Position numbers and translations under genes: made by a program. Source: Thermopetrobacter sp. (GTDB taxonomy: Bacteria > Pseudomonadota > Alphaproteobacteria > Rhizobiales > Aestuariivirgaceae). Taken from it: 14,152 bases of DNA. Within the stretch, counting starts at the first letter, position 1; each line of letters starts with the position of its first letter. Where the stretch lies: assembly GCA_011374735.1 (NCBI GenBank), contig DRPD01000331.1, positions 1-14,152 on the forward strand. The letters run 5' to 3'. Shown piece after piece: positions 13,579 through 14,152 of this stretch. The notes under the pieces are model-generated. The model was not told the origin of the DNA and made no database searches. It saw only the letters and a program-made list of their open reading frames with translations.

Positions 13579-13923
13579 TCAGGCGGCCGGCAGGGCCTTC
13601 TTGTCGGAGTGGGCGGCAACGGGCTGTTGCGCCTCTTCGGCGCGGGCGCGGTTCATGCGCTCCACCTCCAGTTGATACGCGGCGTCGCGGGCCCGGGCGC
13701 GCCATTTGCCCTGGCGCAGCCAGGTGGCGACGCCGCCGGCGATCAGGCCGATGAGCACGCCCAGCATGAACACCGACCACAGCGGCAGCTGGAAGGAGAA
13801 GAACGGCTGATCGGGGGTGACGGGATCGAGCGATATGGTCACCCAGGCGCGATTGGCCAGGGCCAGGGCGGCCAGCACCACGAACACCGGGACGCCGATC
13901 AGCAGGCCGATGATGCGCTTCAT
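13579..13923 (-). CDS. LapA/DUF1049-domain inner-membrane protein
   Basis: A small membrane protein of 114 residues. The first transmembrane helix is about residues 4-23 (IIGLLIGVPVFVVLAALALA), followed by the short NRAWVTISLDPV strand typical of LapA/DUF1049. After PFFSFQLPLWSVFMLGVLIGLIAGG (second helix, about 48-68) comes a basic, helical cytoplasmic tail with WLRQGKWR, which ends in low-complexity Ala/Lys sequence. In enterobacteria LapA works with LapB/YciM in lipopolysaccharide assembly control; no lapB is visible here, so that role is by family only. The ATG at 13923 is preceded by AAGGGAGAA. The gene lies 28 bp after ihfB in the same orientation, the usual ihfB-lapA order in proteobacteria. 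Confidence 0.85.
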   Translation of the reverse strand: MKRIIGLLIGVPVFVVLAALALANRAWVTISLDPVTPDQPFFSFQLPLWSVFMLGVLIGLIAGGVATWLRQGKWRARARDAAYQLEVERMNRARAEEAQQPVAAHSDKKALPAA

Positions 13924-13951
13924 GTGCCGTTCTCCCTTGCCGAGCGGGTGG

Positions 13952-14152
13952 TCAGCGGGCGTTGAGCCGTTCGCGCAGCTCCTTGCCGGCGCGGAAATAG
14001 GGCATCTTCTTCGCCCCCACGGGCACCACCTCGCCGGTGCGCGGATTGCGGGCCATGCGGGCCTTGCGGTAGCGCACCGAAAAGGCGCCGAAACCGCGTA
14101 GTTCGACCCGCCGGTCATCCTTCATGGCGCGCACGATCTCGTTGAGAATGAC
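13952..14152 (-). CDS. ihfB: Integration host factor subunit beta, C-terminal part (runs off window)
   Basis: Sixty-six sense codons of a gene whose 5' end lies beyond the right edge. IHF is an alpha/beta heterodimer that bends DNA sharply for recombination, replication and transcription. The readable sequence starts [27 protein letters not shown], then has the DNA-binding arm region [31 protein letters not shown]. The intercalating Pro is in RNPRTG. The [13 protein letters not shown] block favours the beta subunit over alpha or HU. The apparent internal start at 14134 is only a GTG codon inside the gene. Confidence 0.92.
   Translation of the reverse strand, partial: VILNEIVRAMKDDRRVELRGFGAFSVRYRKARMARNPRTGEVVPVGAKKMPYFRAGKELRERLNAR

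Overview
The window is GC-rich DNA (by eye roughly two-thirds G+C) from an alphaproteobacterium, most likely in or near the Rhodospirillales. The support is the character of the proteins (alphaproteobacterial YejB, HslV, GST, QueG, LapA-like DUF1049 and IHF-beta) and a canonical CtrA-type box (TTAA-N7-TTAAC). No 16S or other phylogenetic marker is present, so the placement is inference.

Layout. (1) 1-2939, minus strand: a TPR lipoprotein resembling TadD, then hslV, then yejB starting 8 bp after hslV, then only the first ~135 codons of yejE. The yejE frame runs into unrelated, A+T-richer DNA and stops at 17-19. Neither hslU nor yejA is where it would be expected. (2) 3029-4504, plus strand: an M17 leucyl aminopeptidase. 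Its last codons have been hit by a 235-bp non-autonomous element (4455-4689) with 14-bp perfect terminal inverted repeats and a TA target duplication. Removing the element and one TA restores a natural in-frame C-terminus. (3) 4778-7506, plus strand: a tight operon of a glutathione S-transferase, the queuosine enzyme QueG and an atypical SDR. It converges on an orphan NarL/FixJ-type response regulator (minus strand, ending at 7510). (4) 8188-8633: a 446-bp intergenic region with an AT island and five TTAA motifs in about 80 bp, including the CtrA-type box. It lies upstream of a compact archaic (sigma/spore-coat-U type) chaperone-usher fimbrial operon at 8634-12521: one pilin, one chaperone and one usher. 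(5) 12618-14152: uppP (plus strand), then on the minus strand tRNA-Arg(CCG) with a good sigma70 promoter, a LapA/DUF1049 membrane protein and the 3' part of ihfB, which runs off the window.

How it works together. The fimbrial operon encodes secretion and assembly of a surface fibre: the pilin goes by Sec to the periplasm, is folded by the chaperone, and is polymerised through the outer-membrane usher. The upstream CtrA-type motifs suggest cell-cycle or motility-type control, and the divergent response regulator is a second candidate regulator. The rest is housekeeping: proteolysis, tRNA modification, undecaprenyl phosphate recycling, DNA bending and a tRNA. The most notable items are the precisely reconstructable small transposable element, the promoter architecture of the fimbrial operon, the usher's long Pro/Ala-rich N-terminal linker with six consecutive lysines, and the broken yej locus. 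I did not find a clearly new multi-gene system.
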